Positions 1 through 13,427 are shown, counted from the first letter of the stretch. The stretch: DNA of 64,000 nt from Piscinibacter aquaticus (GCA_007994965.1 VOPW01000001.1:1488001-1552000), one strand, 5' to 3'. Notes: a model not told the origin generated them from the letters alone. Numbers and translations are program-made.

Positions 1-33
1 CAGGAACGCGCCCCGGCGGCGAGTGCGGCATGA
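1..33 (+). CDS. 3' end of an unidentified upstream gene (partial)
   Basis: Only ten codons and the TGA stop (31-33) fall inside the window, in a frame reading QERAPAASA. The stop overlaps the ATG of the next gene as ATGA, the usual arrangement of translationally coupled operon genes. Given the reductase that follows, the missing gene may encode the oxygenase it serves, but nothing in these bases shows that. Confidence 0.4.
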   Translation, partial: QERAPAASAA

Positions 34-995
34 GCGCGGCCGGCTTCAGCGTGCGGGTGGCACGCAAGACGGCGGAGGCCGAAGGCATCTGCAGCTTCGA
101 GCTGGTGCGCACCGACGGGAAGCCGCTGCCGGCCTTCGCCGCGGGCTCGCACATCGACGTGGAGATTCCCGGCGGCCTCACACGGCAATACTCGTTGTGC
201 AACGACCCGGCCGAGACGCACCGCTACCAGATCGCGGTGCTGCGCGACGCCGGCTCGCGCGGTGGCTCGGTGGCGATGCATGACCGCGTGAACGAAGGCG
301 ACGTGCTGGCCATCAGCGCGCCGAAGAATCACTTCGCGCTCGCCCATGATGCGAAGAGCCACCTGCTGCTGGCCGGCGGAATCGGCGTGACGCCGCTGCT
401 GTGCATGGCCGAGCGGCTGGCGCAGCTGGGTGCGGACTTTCAGATGCACTACTGCACCCGCTCGAGGGCGCGGACGGCCTTCGTGCAGCGCATCGAGGCC
501 TCGGCCTTCGCCTCGTGCGTGGCTTTCCACTTCGACGATGGGGCGGCCGAACAGCGGTTCGATCTCGACGCGACTCTGTCACGCCCAACGCCGGGCCGGC
601 ATCTCTACGTCTGCGGGCCGAAGGGCTTCATGGACGCGGTGCTGGTCAAGGCGCGTGCGCAAGGCTGGCCCGAGGCGCAGATCCACTACGAGTTCTTCGG
701 CGCCGAGGTCGCAGCGCGTGCCGATGATGGCAGCTTCGAGGTGAAGCTGGCCAGTTCAGGACGGGTGATCCGCGTGGCGGCCGACTGCACCGTGGTGCAG
801 GCCCTGTCGGCAGCCGGCGTCAGCGTGGCTACCTCGTGCGAGCAGGGCGTGTGCGGCACCTGCCTGACGCGGGTGATCGAGGGCGAGCCCGATCACCGCG
901 ACATGTACCTCACGCCGGAGGAGCAGGCGGCAGGAGACCAGTTCCTGCCGTGCTGCTCGAGGTCGAAGTCAGCGTTGCTGGTGCTCGACCTCTGA
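30..995 (+). CDS. PDR/VanB-family oxidoreductase (flavin, NAD and 2Fe-2S domains)
   Basis: Cytoplasmic electron-transfer reductase of the phthalate dioxygenase reductase/vanillate demethylase reductase class, passing electrons from NAD(P)H through a flavin and a [2Fe-2S] centre to a terminal oxygenase. The 321 residues show the domains in PDR order: flavin barrel with RQYS at 52-55, nucleotide lobe with GGIGVTP at 116-122 and a CGP motif near 195, and a C-terminal plant-type ferredoxin with Cys270, Cys275, Cys278 and Cys308. The ATG overlaps the preceding stop, so this is the distal gene of an operon whose oxygenase should lie to the left of the window. The frame is undamaged. The substrate cannot be read from the sequence. 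Confidence 0.9.
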   Translation: MSAAGFSVRVARKTAEAEGICSFELVRTDGKPLPAFAAGSHIDVEIPGGLTRQYSLCNDPAETHRYQIAVLRDAGSRGGSVAMHDRVNEGDVLAISAPKNHFALAHDAKSHLLLAGGIGVTPLLCMAERLAQLGADFQMHYCTRSRARTAFVQRIEASAFASCVAFHFDDGAAEQRFDLDATLSRPTPGRHLYVCGPKGFMDAVLVKARAQGWPEAQIHYEFFGAEVAARADDGSFEVKLASSGRVIRVAADCTVVQALSAAGVSVATSCEQGVCGTCLTRVIEGEPDHRDMYLTPEEQAAGDQFLPCCSRSKSALLVLDL

Positions 996-1010
996 GGAGG
1001 GCGGCAACCT

Positions 1011-1268
1011 TCAGGCCGTGGTCGGCGCGGCTGCGGCCGGGCAGGCGTTGCACTTGCCGAGGCCCGGCAGGCGCGGATCGGGCTTGCCATCGCCGGTCTT
1101 GAAGTTGGCACGGCAGCGCCGGCAAACGTACATCTTCGAGCTCGACATCAGCGGCCGGATGCCCGGCTCGGCGCTCGGCCGCGCCGCGGTGTACTCGGCC
1201 TGGGTCTGGCGGAGCTTCATGGCGGGCGTCTCGGGCGTCGAAGAGGGCGAGGGGCGGCGTGTGGTCAT
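1011..1268 (-). CDS. small zinc-ribbon protein, function unknown
   Basis: An 85-residue protein convergent with the reductase gene. Its C-terminal half carries two CxxC knuckles (Cys49/Cys52 and Cys73/Cys76) about 20 residues apart, the spacing of a treble-clef or rubredoxin-like zinc ribbon. The N-terminal 40 residues are polar, rich in Pro, Thr and Ser, and probably disordered. Met41 or Met46, just before the first knuckle, are alternative starts and would give a bare ribbon of about 40 residues. A plus-strand frame over the same bases has no recognisable motif. I cannot assign a function; regularly spaced cysteine pairs are the only evidence that it is coding. Confidence 0.5.
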   Translation of the reverse strand: MTTRRPSPSSTPETPAMKLRQTQAEYTAARPSAEPGIRPLMSSSKMYVCRRCRANFKTGDGKPDPRLPGLGKCNACPAAAAPTTA

Positions 1269-1428
1269 GGCGCAGTCAGTCCGAGGAACGAAAGGCTGAG
1301 AGGAGGAGGGGCTCTGGTGGCCCGATCAATCCGCTATTGTCCCAGCTTTCCGCAACACCCTCGTAAACGGTTGCACAAGACCGTGCGGGCGCTCAACGGG
1401 GTCGGCCCCGCCCGGCTAGAGTCGGCCC

Positions 1429-2028
1429 ATGGTCCGCCCCGTGATTGCCCTGGATGCCGACGGCGTCCTGCTCGACTACCACCTTGCCTACGCCGCCGCG
1501 TGGGAGCGGGCCTTCGGCAGCCATCCGGAGGAGCGCGATCCGCAGGCCTACTGGCCGATGGACCGCTGGAAGGTGCCCAAGCTCCGCTTATGGCGCCGCT
1601 CGCGCTTCCGCAGCGAGTTCGGCGAACTGTTCTGGTCCACGGTGCCACCGCTGCCGGGAGCGATCGAGGCCTGCCACCGCCTGCGCGATGCCGGCTACGA
1701 CCTGGTCTGCGTGTCGGCGCTGGAGCAGCGCTACGAGGCGGCGCGGCTGCACAACCTGCGCGCGCTGGAGTTTCCGATCGAACGCGTGATCGCCACCGGC
1801 CACCACGAGATGGCGCGCAGCCCCAAGGCCGATGCGGTGGAGGCGATCGGCGCCGAAGTCTTCGTCGACGATTACCTGCCGTACTTCCGCGGCGTGGCCT
1901 CGCACATCCACACGGCCCTCGTGCTCCGTGCGCCCAACGGCAGCCCGAACATCGGCCCGGAGATGGTGCTGGCCAGCAGCACCCACCAGGATCTGCCCGA
2001 CTTCACCGCGCACTGGCTGTCGCGCTGA
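1429..2028 (+). CDS. HAD-superfamily hydrolase
   Basis: A 199-residue haloacid dehalogenase-type phosphohydrolase, predicted soluble. Motif I is DADG at residues 9-12, with Asp9 the expected nucleophile and Asp11 the general acid/base. A late FVDDY segment near residue 145 fits motif IV, which binds Mg2+. There is no signal peptide. The gene stands alone: the neighbour on the left is convergent and hppA on the right is on the other strand, so context does not suggest a substrate. The ATG follows a 160-base spacer after the zinc-ribbon gene, and no upstream in-frame start is better. Family assignment is firm, the specific reaction unknown. Confidence 0.8.
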   Translation: MVRPVIALDADGVLLDYHLAYAAAWERAFGSHPEERDPQAYWPMDRWKVPKLRLWRRSRFRSEFGELFWSTVPPLPGAIEACHRLRDAGYDLVCVSALEQRYEAARLHNLRALEFPIERVIATGHHEMARSPKADAVEAIGAEVFVDDYLPYFRGVASHIHTALVLRAPNGSPNIGPEMVLASSTHQDLPDFTAHWLSR

Positions 2029-2047
2029 GAGGCGCGCACCAAAGAAA

Positions 2048-2070
2048 GAGGGCCGGCAGCGCCGGCCCTC
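2048..2070 (-). terminator. rho-independent terminator of hppA
   Basis: A perfect 10-bp stem (2048-2057 with 2061-2070, GC-rich, arm GAGGGCCGGC) closes a 3-base loop. Read on the minus strand it is followed by TTTCTTT and lies 20 bases past the hppA stop. On the plus strand the trailing bases are not T-rich, so it acts mainly for hppA. Confidence 0.8.
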
Positions 2071-2090
2071 GTTCGTGACAGGCAACTCGT

Positions 2091-4247
2091 CTACTTGCTC
2101 GCCGCCGGCGCCGCCGGTGCCGACACCGCAGCGGGTGCCGCGGCATGGCTGGCCGACTTGCTCACCGCGCCACCGCTCATCGGCAGCAGCGGCACGATCA
2201 GCAGCGCCACGATGTTGATGATCTTGATCAGCGGGTTGACGGCCGGGCCGGCGGTGTCCTTGTACGGGTCACCCACGGTATCGCCGGTCACCGCCGCCTT
2301 GTGCGCCTCGCCGCCCTTCTTGTGCAGCACGCCCGCGTCGTCGGTGAAGCCTTCCTCGATCAGCTTCTTGGCGTTGTCCCAGGCGCCGCCGCCGGTGCAC
2401 ATCGAGATGGCGACGAACAGGCCGGTCACGATCGTGCCCATCAGCAGGCCGCCGAGCGCGGCCGGGCCGAGGAACATGCCCACCAGCACCGGCACGACCA
2501 CCGGCAGCAGCGACGGCACGATCATCTCCTTGATCGCCGCGGTGGTCAGCATGTCGACCGCCTTGCCGTATTCCGGCTTGGCCGTGCCTTCCATGATGCC
2601 CTTGATGTCGCGGAACTGGCGGCGCACTTCGACGACCACCGAGCCGGCGGCGCGACCGACCGCTTCCATCGCCATCGCGCCGAACAGGTAGGGGATCAGG
2701 CCGCCGATGAACAGGCCGACGATCACCATGTGGTCCGACAGGTCGAAGCTGATGTGCATGCCGCGCGCTTCCAGCGCATGCGTGTAGTCGGCAAACAGCA
2801 CCAGCGCGGCCGGGCCGGCCGAACCGATCGCGTAGCCCTTGGTCACCGCCTTGGTGGTGTTGCCCACGGCGTCCAGCGGATCGGTGATGTCGCGCACCGA
2901 GGGCGGCAGTTCCGACATCTCGGCGATGCCGCCGGCGTTGTCGGTGATCGGGCCGTAGGCGTCGAGCGCCACCACGATGCCGGCCATGCTCAGCATCGAG
3001 GTCGCGGCGATCGCGATGCCGTACAGGCCGCCGAGCCAGTAGGCCGCGACGATGGCGATGCAGACCATGATCACCGGCCACGCGGTGGACTTCATGCTCA
3101 CGCCGAGGCCGGCGATGATGTTGGTGCCGTGGCCGGTGGTCGAGGCCTGCGCCACGTGCTTGACCGGCTTGAACTGCGTGCCGGTGTAGTACTCGGTGAT
3201 CCACACCAGGCCGGCGGTCAGCAGCAGGCCGACGGCGCAGGCGCCGATCATGCGCATCTGCGTGCCGGCGCCCAGCGCCGTGTCGGGCATCACCAGCATC
3301 GTCACGCCGACGAAGGCGATGAAGGACAGCACGCCGGCGACGATCAGGCCCTTGTACAGCGCGGGCATCACGTTCTTCATGCCCGGCGTGGCCTTGACGA
3401 AACTGCAGCCGATGATCGAGGCGATGATCGACACGCCGCCGAGCACCAGCGGGTAGATCGCCGCAGCCATCGGCGCGGCGGTGACCATCAGCGCGCCGAG
3501 TGCCATCGTCGCGATCAGCGTGACCGCGTAGGTCTCGAACAGGTCGGCGGCCATGCCGGCGCAGTCGCCGACGTTGTCGCCCACGTTGTCGGCGATCACC
3601 GCCGGGTTGCGCGGGTCGTCTTCCGGAATGCCGGCTTCGACCTTGCCCACCAGGTCGGCGCCGACGTCGGCGCCCTTGGTGAAGATGCCGCCGCCCAGGC
3701 GCGCGAAGATCGAGATCAGTGACGAGCCGAAGGCCGGGCCCAGCAGCGGCTTGAGCACCGCCGACAGGCTCTTGTCAGGCGTGAGGTTGCCGTTGCCGGT
3801 GATGAACAGGAAGAAGATGCCGACGCCCAGCAGGCCGAGGCCGACCACCAGCATGCCGGTGATCGCGCCGCCCTTGAAGGCGACGTCCAGGGCCGGGCCG
3901 ATGCCCTGCGTGGCCGCCTGCGCGGTGCGCACGTTGGCGCGCACCGAGACGTTCATGCCGATGAAGCCGCACGCGCCCGAGAGCACCGCGCCGACGACGA
4001 AGCCCACCGCGGTGGTGCCGTCGAGGAAGATGCCGATCAGGATGGCCAGCAGCACGCCGACGATCGCGATGGTCTTGTACTGCCGCGCGAGATAAGCAGC
4101 CGCGCCTTGCTGGATCGCGCCGGCGATCTCCTGCATGCGGGCATTGCCCGCGCTCTGGCCCAGGATCCAGCTTCGCTGCACGAAGCCGTAGATGACGGCG
4201 GCCAGACCACAGGCCAGCGCGACGTATAGCGCCACGGTGGTGGACAT
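2091..4247 (-). CDS. hppA: membrane-bound proton-translocating pyrophosphatase, K+-independent type
   Basis: Integral inner-membrane pump that couples hydrolysis of pyrophosphate to proton export. The 718 residues have about 16 hydrophobic segments and the family substrate site [11 protein letters not shown] starting at residue 194, followed by the Asp-rich DNVGDNVGD stretch at 220-228. The [10 protein letters not shown] segment (462-471) has Lys466 and Thr469, the residue pair typical of the K+-independent subfamily; K+-dependent enzymes have Ala and Gly there. The frame is undamaged. A strong AAGGAG lies 8 bases before the ATG at 4247. The gene is divergent from ppa, so membrane and soluble pyrophosphatases share a 240-base spacer. 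The C-terminus is an Ala/Pro-rich tail of about 25 residues. Confidence 0.95.
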   Translation of the reverse strand: MSTTVALYVALACGLAAVIYGFVQRSWILGQSAGNARMQEIAGAIQQGAAAYLARQYKTIAIVGVLLAILIGIFLDGTTAVGFVVGAVLSGACGFIGMNVSVRANVRTAQAATQGIGPALDVAFKGGAITGMLVVGLGLLGVGIFFLFITGNGNLTPDKSLSAVLKPLLGPAFGSSLISIFARLGGGIFTKGADVGADLVGKVEAGIPEDDPRNPAVIADNVGDNVGDCAGMAADLFETYAVTLIATMALGALMVTAAPMAAAIYPLVLGGVSIIASIIGCSFVKATPGMKNVMPALYKGLIVAGVLSFIAFVGVTMLVMPDTALGAGTQMRMIGACAVGLLLTAGLVWITEYYTGTQFKPVKHVAQASTTGHGTNIIAGLGVSMKSTAWPVIMVCIAIVAAYWLGGLYGIAIAATSMLSMAGIVVALDAYGPITDNAGGIAEMSELPPSVRDITDPLDAVGNTTKAVTKGYAIGSAGPAALVLFADYTHALEARGMHISFDLSDHMVIVGLFIGGLIPYLFGAMAMEAVGRAAGSVVVEVRRQFRDIKGIMEGTAKPEYGKAVDMLTTAAIKEMIVPSLLPVVVPVLVGMFLGPAALGGLLMGTIVTGLFVAISMCTGGGAWDNAKKLIEEGFTDDAGVLHKKGGEAHKAAVTGDTVGDPYKDTAGPAVNPLIKIINIVALLIVPLLPMSGGAVSKSASHAAAPAAVSAPAAPAASK

Positions 4248-4487
4248 CAGGTAATCTCCTTCCTCGTTGTTGGCTCTTCGTTGATTGGTTCGACTTCAGC
4301 CGGGCTGGTGCGCGCACGAGCCGCTTGCGCCCCGCCCCCGAGCCCGGGGCATGCTACGGGATGCGCCGGGGGCAGGCAACGTGCCCGTCCCGGTGTTTTC
4401 CATCGGTCCGTGCCCAGGATCAATGTGTCAGTTGGCCGACAGTGCTCTGCGTAGAATCCGGGTTTTCCGTATGCCACCGAGAAGTCC

Positions 4488-5031
4488 ATGAGCCTGCACA
4501 ACGTCACCCCCGGTCCGAAGGCCCCTGAAGAGTTCAACGTGATCATCGAGATCCCGATGAATGCCGACCCGATCAAGTACGAGGTCGACAAGGAAACGGG
4601 CGCCATGTTCGTCGACCGCTTCATGACGACCGCGATGCACTATCCGTGCAACTACGGCTACATCCCGATGACGCTCGCCGACGACGGCGATCCGGTGGAC
4701 GTGCTGGTGATCACGCCGTATGCGCTGACCCCGGGCGTGGTCGTCACCTGCCGCCCGCTGGGCGTGTTGAAGATGGACGACGAAGCCGGCGGCGACGCCA
4801 AGCTGCTGGCGGTGCCGATCACCAAGGTCTGCCCGATCTACAGCCACTGGCACAACCCGGAAGACATCAACCAGATGCGCCTGAAGGCGATCCAGCACTT
4901 CTTCGAGCACTACAAGGATCTCGAGGCGGGCAAGTGGGTCAAGGTCAAGGGCTGGGAAGGCCCCGATTCGGCCAAGGCCGAGGTCGCCAGCGGCGTGGCC
5001 GCCTACGCGAAGGCCCAAGAAGGCTGCCTGA
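4488..5031 (+). CDS. ppa: soluble inorganic pyrophosphatase, family I
   Basis: Cytoplasmic, Mg2+-dependent hydrolysis of pyrophosphate, pulling biosynthetic reactions forward. The family I signature DGDPVD is at residues 66-71, and the conserved YPCNYGYIP block at 52-60. As written, the frame lacks a stop and runs into the downstream peptidase. A single extra C in the GGCCC at 5012-5015 explains this: without it the protein ends AKAKKAA at the TGA of 5029-5031, giving 180 residues, normal for the family. This lesion is a C-run length change, not at RCCWGGY. A TAGAAT box at 4452-4457 is a plausible -10 element, without a convincing -35. Confidence 0.9.
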
Positions 5032-5133
5032 GCGGCGCTCGGGCCTTCCGCTCGCCTGGTCGGTGCGACCAGGGGATCTTTCCGGCGACGGCGTGCTCCT
5101 ACACTGCCGTCTCCCGAAGCCCCCGTGCCGACC

Positions 5134-7839
5134 ATGCTCCGAATCCTCCGCGGTTTCGTTCTCCTCTTCCTGGGCCTGCAACTGGGCACGGCGCAGGCGC
5201 AACGCCTGCCCAACGGCGTACGCGCCGTCACCTCGGTCGAAGGCATCGAGGAATACCGTCTCGCCAACGGGCTGCAACTGCTGCTCGTGGCGGACGACTC
5301 AAGCCCACGGCCACCGTCAACCTGACCTACCGCGTCGGCTCGCGCCACGAGAACTACGGCGAAACCGGCATGGCGCACCTGCTCGAGCACCTGATCTTCA
5401 AGGGCACGCCGAAGCACCCGAAGGTCTGGGCCGAGTTCGAGAAGCGCGGCCTGAGTGCCAACGGCAGCACCAGCTTCGACCGCACCAACTACACCGCCAC
5501 GTTCTCCGCGAACGCCGACAACCTCGACTGGTACGTCGGCTGGCTGGCCGACTCGATGGTCAACAGCTTCATCGCGCGGCGCGACCTCGACACCGAGATG
5601 ACCGTGGTGCGCAACGAGATGGAGATGGGCGAAAACAGCCCGCAGCGCATCCTCTACCAGCGCACGCTGGCGCTGATGTTCGACTGGCACAACTACGGCA
5701 AGGACGTGATCGGCGCGCGCAGCGATGTCGAGAATGTCGACATCGGGCGGCTGCAGGCCTTCTACCGCCGCTACTACCAGCCCGACAACGCGACGCTGAT
5801 CGTCTCCGGCAGCTTCGACAAGCAACGCGTGCTGCGCCACGTGGCCGCCACCTTCGGTGCCGTGCCGCGCCCGAAGCGCACGCTGGCGCCGCACTACACG
5901 CTCGACCCGGCGCAGGACGGCGAGCGCAGCGTGACGCTGCGCCGAGTCGGTGGAGCGCCGCTGGTGTTCGCCGGCTACCACGTGCCGGCGGCGGCGCATC
6001 CGGATTCCGCAGCGGCGGATCTGCTCGCGCTGATCCTCGGCGATTCGCCTTCGGGCCGGCTGCACAAACGGCTGACCGAGAAGCAGCTCGCTGCCGCGAC
6101 CTTTGGCGAATCGTTCGGCATGGCAGAGCCTTCGGTGCTGCTGCTCGGCGCGCAACTCCCGCCGGGCGCCGACCCGGCCCCGGCGCGAACGGCGATGGTG
6201 CAGACGATCGAATCGTTCGCGACCGAGCCGGTGAGCGCGGAGGAACTCGAGCGCGCCCGCGGCAAATGGCTCAAGAACTGGGAGCAGAACTTCGCCAACC
6301 CGGAGACGGTGGGCATGTTGCTCTCGGAATCGGTCGCGCAGGGCGACTGGCGCCTGTTCTTCCTCGCCCGCGACCGTATCCGCGACGTCAAGCTGGCCGA
6401 CGTGCAGCGGGTGGCCACGCAGCGGCTGATCGCCGACAACCGCACCCTGGCCACCTACATGCCCACCGAGAAGCCGGTGCGCGCGCCGGCGCCGCAGCGC
6501 ATCGACGTGGCCGAGGTCATGAAGGAGTTCAAGCCCGCTGCGGCCGCATCGCGCGTCGAGGCCTTCGAGGCGACGCCGGCCAACATCGACGCGCGCACGC
6601 AGCGTTTCGAGGTCGGCGGCCTGAAGGCAGCGGTGCTGCCCAAGGGCACGCGCGGCGAGGCGGTGCGCGCGGTGCTGACGCTGCGCTTCGGCGACGAGCG
6701 TTCGCTGGCGAACCTCGGCGAGGTGCCCGACTTCACCGCGGCGCTGCTCGACAAGGGCACGGCCACGATGTCGCGCCAGCAGGTGCAGGACCGGCTCGAC
6801 CAGCTGAAGACGGAGATGGCTTTTCGCGCCTCGCCCGGCCGCGTCGATATCTCGATTTCGTCGCGTCGTGAGCATCTCGCCGCGGCGATCGCGCTGGCCG
6901 GCGAACTGTTGCGGCGCCCCGCTTTCCCGGCCGATGCTTTCGACGAGGTGCGCCGCCAGGCGCTGACGGCGATCGAATCGCAGCGCAAGGAGCCCGATGC
7001 GCTGGCCGAGAACGCGCTCGGCCGCATCGGCAACCCGTACCCGCGCAGCGACGTGCGCCACGCCCGCAGCTTCGACGAGATGGTCGAGGACGTGAATGCG
7101 GTGACGCTGGAGAAGATCCGTGACTTCCACGGCCGCTTCTACGGCGCAGCGCGCGGCGAGTTTGCCGCCGCCGGCGATCTCGACGTGGCCCAGGTGCGCA
7201 GCGCGCTGCAGCAGGCCTTCGGCGACTGGACCGCCGGCGCACCGTACACGCGCGTGCCGCAGCCCTTCGTCGCCCCGACACCGCAGCGGCTGGTGATCGC
7301 CACGCCCGACAAGCAGAACGCGACGCTGGTGGCCAAGCTGCCGATGCCGTTGTCGGACGAGCATGCCGACTACCCGGCGTTGAGCATGGCCAACTACCTG
7401 CTCGGCCTGGGTGGCAACTCGCGGCTGTGGAAACGCATCCGCGAGACCGAGGGCCTGTCGTACGACGTGCGCAGCATGATGAACTGGAACTCGCGCGAGC
7501 CGAACTCGATGTGGATGGCCAGCGCGATCTTCGCCCCGCAGAACGGCGAGCGCGTCGAGAAGGCGTTCCGCGAGGAAGTGGCGCGTGCGTTGAAGGAAGG
7601 CTTCACCGCTCAGGAGCTCTCCGAAGGCCAGCGCGGCCTGCTCAACTTCCGCCGCCTCGGCCGCGCGCAGGACGGCAGCATTGCCGCGACGCTGGCCAAC
7701 AACCTCGATCTCGGCCGCACCTACGCCTATTCGCAGAAGGTCGACGAGGCGATCAGCCGGCTGACGCTCGAACAGGTCAATGCGGCACTTCGCAAGTACG
7801 TGAAGCCCGACGACCTCGCGATGGTGCTCGCCGGCGACT

Positions 7840-7853
<14 letters not shown>
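5134..7853 (+). CDS. periplasmic M16-family zinc metallopeptidase
   Basis: Two-lobed pitrilysin/insulinase-type peptidase of about 906 residues. The N-terminus is a classical signal peptide (MLRILRG, hydrophobic core, cleavage after AQA near residue 22), placing it in the periplasm. The inverted zinc motif HLLEH is at residues 82-86 of the repaired protein; the RNEMEMGE segment about 75 residues later supplies the third ligand. The second half (from about 450) is the inactive M16C-type lobe. One lesion at 5300/5301 has lost a base, most simply the G of a TCG codon in DDS-KPTATVN; it is not at RCCWGGY. A GTG at 5125 is an alternative start, but Met at 5134 gives the better signal peptide. The 3' end overlaps the convergent gene by 14 bases. 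Confidence 0.88.
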
Positions 7854-11082
<3,229 letters not shown>

Positions 11083-11104
11083 CGAGGTTCAAGCGCCGGC
11101 CGCC

Positions 11105-11692
11105 TCAGATGCGGCGGTAGTCGTCGGGTTCGGTGGCGCCCGGCACGAGGCGGTCGATGGCGTCGAGCAAGGCCGCCGGAGCGGTGGCGACCTGCAGCAA
11201 TTGGCGCTGGGGTTCCGACACGAAGCCACCGGCGACGGTCTGGCCGAGGAAGCCGAGCAGCGAGTCGTAGTAGCCCTCGGTGTTCAGCAGGCCGATCGGC
11301 TTGTCGTGATAGCCGAGCTGCCGCCAGGTCCAGACCTCGAACAGTTCTTCGAAGGTGCCGATGCCGCCGGGCAGTGCGATGAAGGCATCGCAGCGCTCGG
11401 CCATCATGCGCTTGCGCTCGTGCATGGTCTCGACGACGTGCAGTTCGCTCAGGCCCGTGTGGCCGACCTCGCGTTCCATCAGCGTTCGCGGGATGACGCC
11501 GACCACCCTGCTGCCCGCGGCGAGCGCCGCATCGGCCACGCGGCCCATCAGCCCGGCGCGGCCGCCGCCATACACCAGCCGCCAGCCGCGGCGACCGATC
11601 TCGGTGCCCACGGCCGTGGCCGCAGCCGCGAAAGCGGCGCTGCTGCCGTCACGCGAGCCGCAGTACACGCACAGCGACAGCGGCTGGCTCAT
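11105..11692 (-). CDS. LOG-family protein (cytokinin riboside 5'-monophosphate phosphoribohydrolase type)
   Basis: A 195-residue Rossmann-fold protein of the TIGR00730/LOG family, long misnamed lysine decarboxylase. The nucleotide-binding signature LPGGIGTFEEL and the preceding YGGGRAGLMG block are both present. Characterised members release the free base from nucleoside monophosphates. The ATG at 11692 overlaps the dgkA stop (ATGA), so it is translationally coupled and distal in that operon. The frame continues open upstream, but the YCGSRDG opening at residue 10 marks the true N-terminus. The frame is undamaged. Confidence 0.88.
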   Translation of the reverse strand: MSQPLSLCVYCGSRDGSSAAFAAAATAVGTEIGRRGWRLVYGGGRAGLMGRVADAALAAGSRVVGVIPRTLMEREVGHTGLSELHVVETMHERKRMMAERCDAFIALPGGIGTFEELFEVWTWRQLGYHDKPIGLLNTEGYYDSLLGFLGQTVAGGFVSEPQRQLLQVATAPAALLDAIDRLVPGATEPDDYRRI

Positions 11693-12075
11693 CCGGCCAC
11701 TCCGAAGCGATGCCACAGCGCTGCGGCCCAGATGCCGGCGCACAGCAGCAGCGAGAGCATCACCGCAGCGCTGGCGAAGTCCTTCGCGCGCTTTGAGAGC
11801 TCGTGCAGTTCGAACGAGATGCGGTCGATCGCCGCTTCGATCGCCGAGTTCAGCAACTCGACGATCAGCACGAGCACCACCGATCCGGCCAGCAGCGCCA
11901 CTTCGATCCAGCTGCGCCCGATCCAGAAGGCGGCCGGCAGCATCAGCATGGCCAGCCAGAACTCCTGCCGGAATGCGCTCTCGCCACGGTAGGCGGCCGT
12001 GACGCCGGCCACCGAATAGCCGGTGGCACGCACGATGCGTTCGATGCCGGTGCGGCCCTTGTGCGGATTGCTCAT
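11689..12075 (-). CDS. dgkA: diacylglycerol kinase, bacterial DgkA type
   Basis: Small trimeric inner-membrane kinase that returns diacylglycerol to phosphatidic acid, using ATP at the membrane surface. The 128 residues contain three hydrophobic segments and the family core ELLNSAIEAAIDRIS. The amphipathic N-terminus GRTGIERIVRATGYS matches the family. It overlaps the LOG gene by 4 bases and lies 33 bases downstream of the RDD gene, so it may be read from the sigma factor operon as well as its own start. The frame is undamaged. Confidence 0.93.
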   Translation of the reverse strand: MSNPHKGRTGIERIVRATGYSVAGVTAAYRGESAFRQEFWLAMLMLPAAFWIGRSWIEVALLAGSVVLVLIVELLNSAIEAAIDRISFELHELSKRAKDFASAAVMLSLLLCAGIWAAALWHRFGVAG

Positions 12076-12108
12076 GACCCGGATTCTGCCTGCGCGGCAC
12101 CGACTCTC

Positions 12109-12636
12109 TCAGCGACGGCGCGGCGCCTTCCACTCGACGAGTTGCGTGCCGCAGATCGCATCGTGCAGGAACTGCCGGCGCGGATGCAGCAGCGTGAGCA
12201 GTGCGTAGGTCAGCACGCCGGCCAGCAGGATCACCGAGACCGCGAGGCCCCCGTGAATGTCGGCGAAGTACGCCGTCGCCAGGGCCGGAAGGAACCACAG
12301 CCACGCCACCACGTAGCGGCAGGCGGCGCGCAGCGGGGTGAGCGGTGCTCCCTGTGCCGTGACGACACGGATGTTCCAGGTCTGCATCGGCAGCGTCTGG
12401 CCGGTGCGTGACCAGAACCAGACGAGGTAGGCGCCGATGACGGTGAACTGCACGAGTTGCATGCCGGCGTGACCCGTCATGGCGTGGCGCTGGCCGGTGG
12501 CGAGCGAATAGACCAAGCCGGCCGCCCACACGACACCGAAAAGCAGCACGCCTTCGTACATGAAGCAGGTCATGCGTCGGCCGAGGCTCGGCGTGCGCCA
12601 CGCTGGGGTGGCGCTGCCCTCGTCGGCGCCGCTCAC
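12109..12636 (-). CDS. RDD-family membrane protein
   Basis: A 175-residue inner-membrane protein with the RDD opening RRMTCFMYEGVLLFG and about four transmembrane segments; the final QFLHDAICGTQLV matches the conserved end of the family. The start is the GTG at 12636, which overlaps the TGA of the DUF3106 gene (GTGA) and yields VSGADEGS; longer frames upstream belong to the neighbour. It is the last gene of the sigma factor operon. Some RDD proteins have been linked to ion exchange, but no transported substrate can be read here. Confidence 0.82.
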   Translation of the reverse strand: MSGADEGSATPAWRTPSLGRRMTCFMYEGVLLFGVVWAAGLVYSLATGQRHAMTGHAGMQLVQFTVIGAYLVWFWSRTGQTLPMQTWNIRVVTAQGAPLTPLRAACRYVVAWLWFLPALATAYFADIHGGLAVSVILLAGVLTYALLTLLHPRRQFLHDAICGTQLVEWKAPRRR

Positions 12637-13417
12637 TGGGCGCGGCTCGGCGACTGGGCCGGCACCGCCGCAGCGCCTTGCGCGCCGCGCTGCGGCAGCA
12701 GCGTCTGCTTGTCGACGAAGCCGGGCGAGGCTGCGATCTTCGGCAGTCCCGGCTGCTGGTGGGCCGGTGGGGTGGGGCGCTTGGAGATCAGGGAGGTCGT
12801 CGCACCGGGTGCGGCCTGCACCACCGTGGGGGCAACCGGGCGAGGCGAGGCGGCGAAGTTGGGATTGGGCACGATGTTTGACTTGGTCTGCACGCCATCG
12901 CGCGGCGCGGCCGTTGTTGCGCCGCGCTGCATCTCCGTTGCGGGGATTCGTGGCCGCGGGTGCTGCCCGCGCCGCCAGCTTCTTGCGCTGCTCGGGCGAG
13001 AGTTCCTGATATGCCTGCCAACGTTCCTGCCGCTCCTGCGGCGCCAACTGGCGGGCGTTCTGGAAATTCAGCCGCGCGGCCGCGCTCGGCGGGCGAGAGC
13101 TTGGCCCATTCGGTCATGCGCTCGGAGATGCGCTGCTGCTCGGCCGCCGGCATGCTGGGATAGCGGTTGGCGATCTCGACCCACTTCTGCTTGCGGGCAG
13201 CATCGATGCCCGACCAGTCGCGCTCGAGCGGCTTCAGCGCCGAGCGCTGGCTGGGCGACAGATCCTGCCAGCGCGTGCCGGTTTCTGCGGTAGGGCCGGG
13301 GCGCCCGGTCGCTGGGGCCTGTGCCACGGCGGGCAGCCATGTGATGGCGCCGGCCGAGGCCAAGGCCAGGACCAGCGCCCAGGGTGCAACAGCGGTGAGG
13401 CGTCGGGGCGGGAACAT
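12633..13417 (-). CDS. DUF3106 domain protein, secreted
   Basis: A periplasmic protein of about 260 residues. An N-terminal signal peptide (MFPPRRL, hydrophobic core, cleavage near AVAQA) is followed by the DUF3106 repeats: W-x-x-LSPSQR, LKPLERDW, KWVEIANRY and SPEQRKKL, a charged helical pattern. The C-terminal third is Pro/Ala-rich. Two lesions break the frame, near 13078 and between about 12900 and 12990; neither can be placed at RCCWGGY, and the second cannot be fixed to a base. The gene belongs to a four-gene operon led by an ECF-type sigma factor. Similarity of the repeats to Spy/CpxP-like helical proteins is weak and only suggestive. Confidence 0.75.
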
Positions 13418-13427
13418 GCTCCCGCCC

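Noticed and set aside
1018..1299. Plus-strand frame over the zinc-ribbon gene
   Set aside because: It shows no motif, while the minus strand has regularly spaced CxxC pairs.
4428..7364. A 978-codon open frame on the minus strand opposite ppa and the M16 peptidase
   Set aside because: It has no recognisable domain, is rich in Arg, His, Ala and Val as expected for the antisense of GC-rich coding sequence, and lies opposite clearly conserved genes. Similar shadow frames lie opposite hppA (2145-3722), ilvB (15021-16292) and odhB/sucA (45856-48021).
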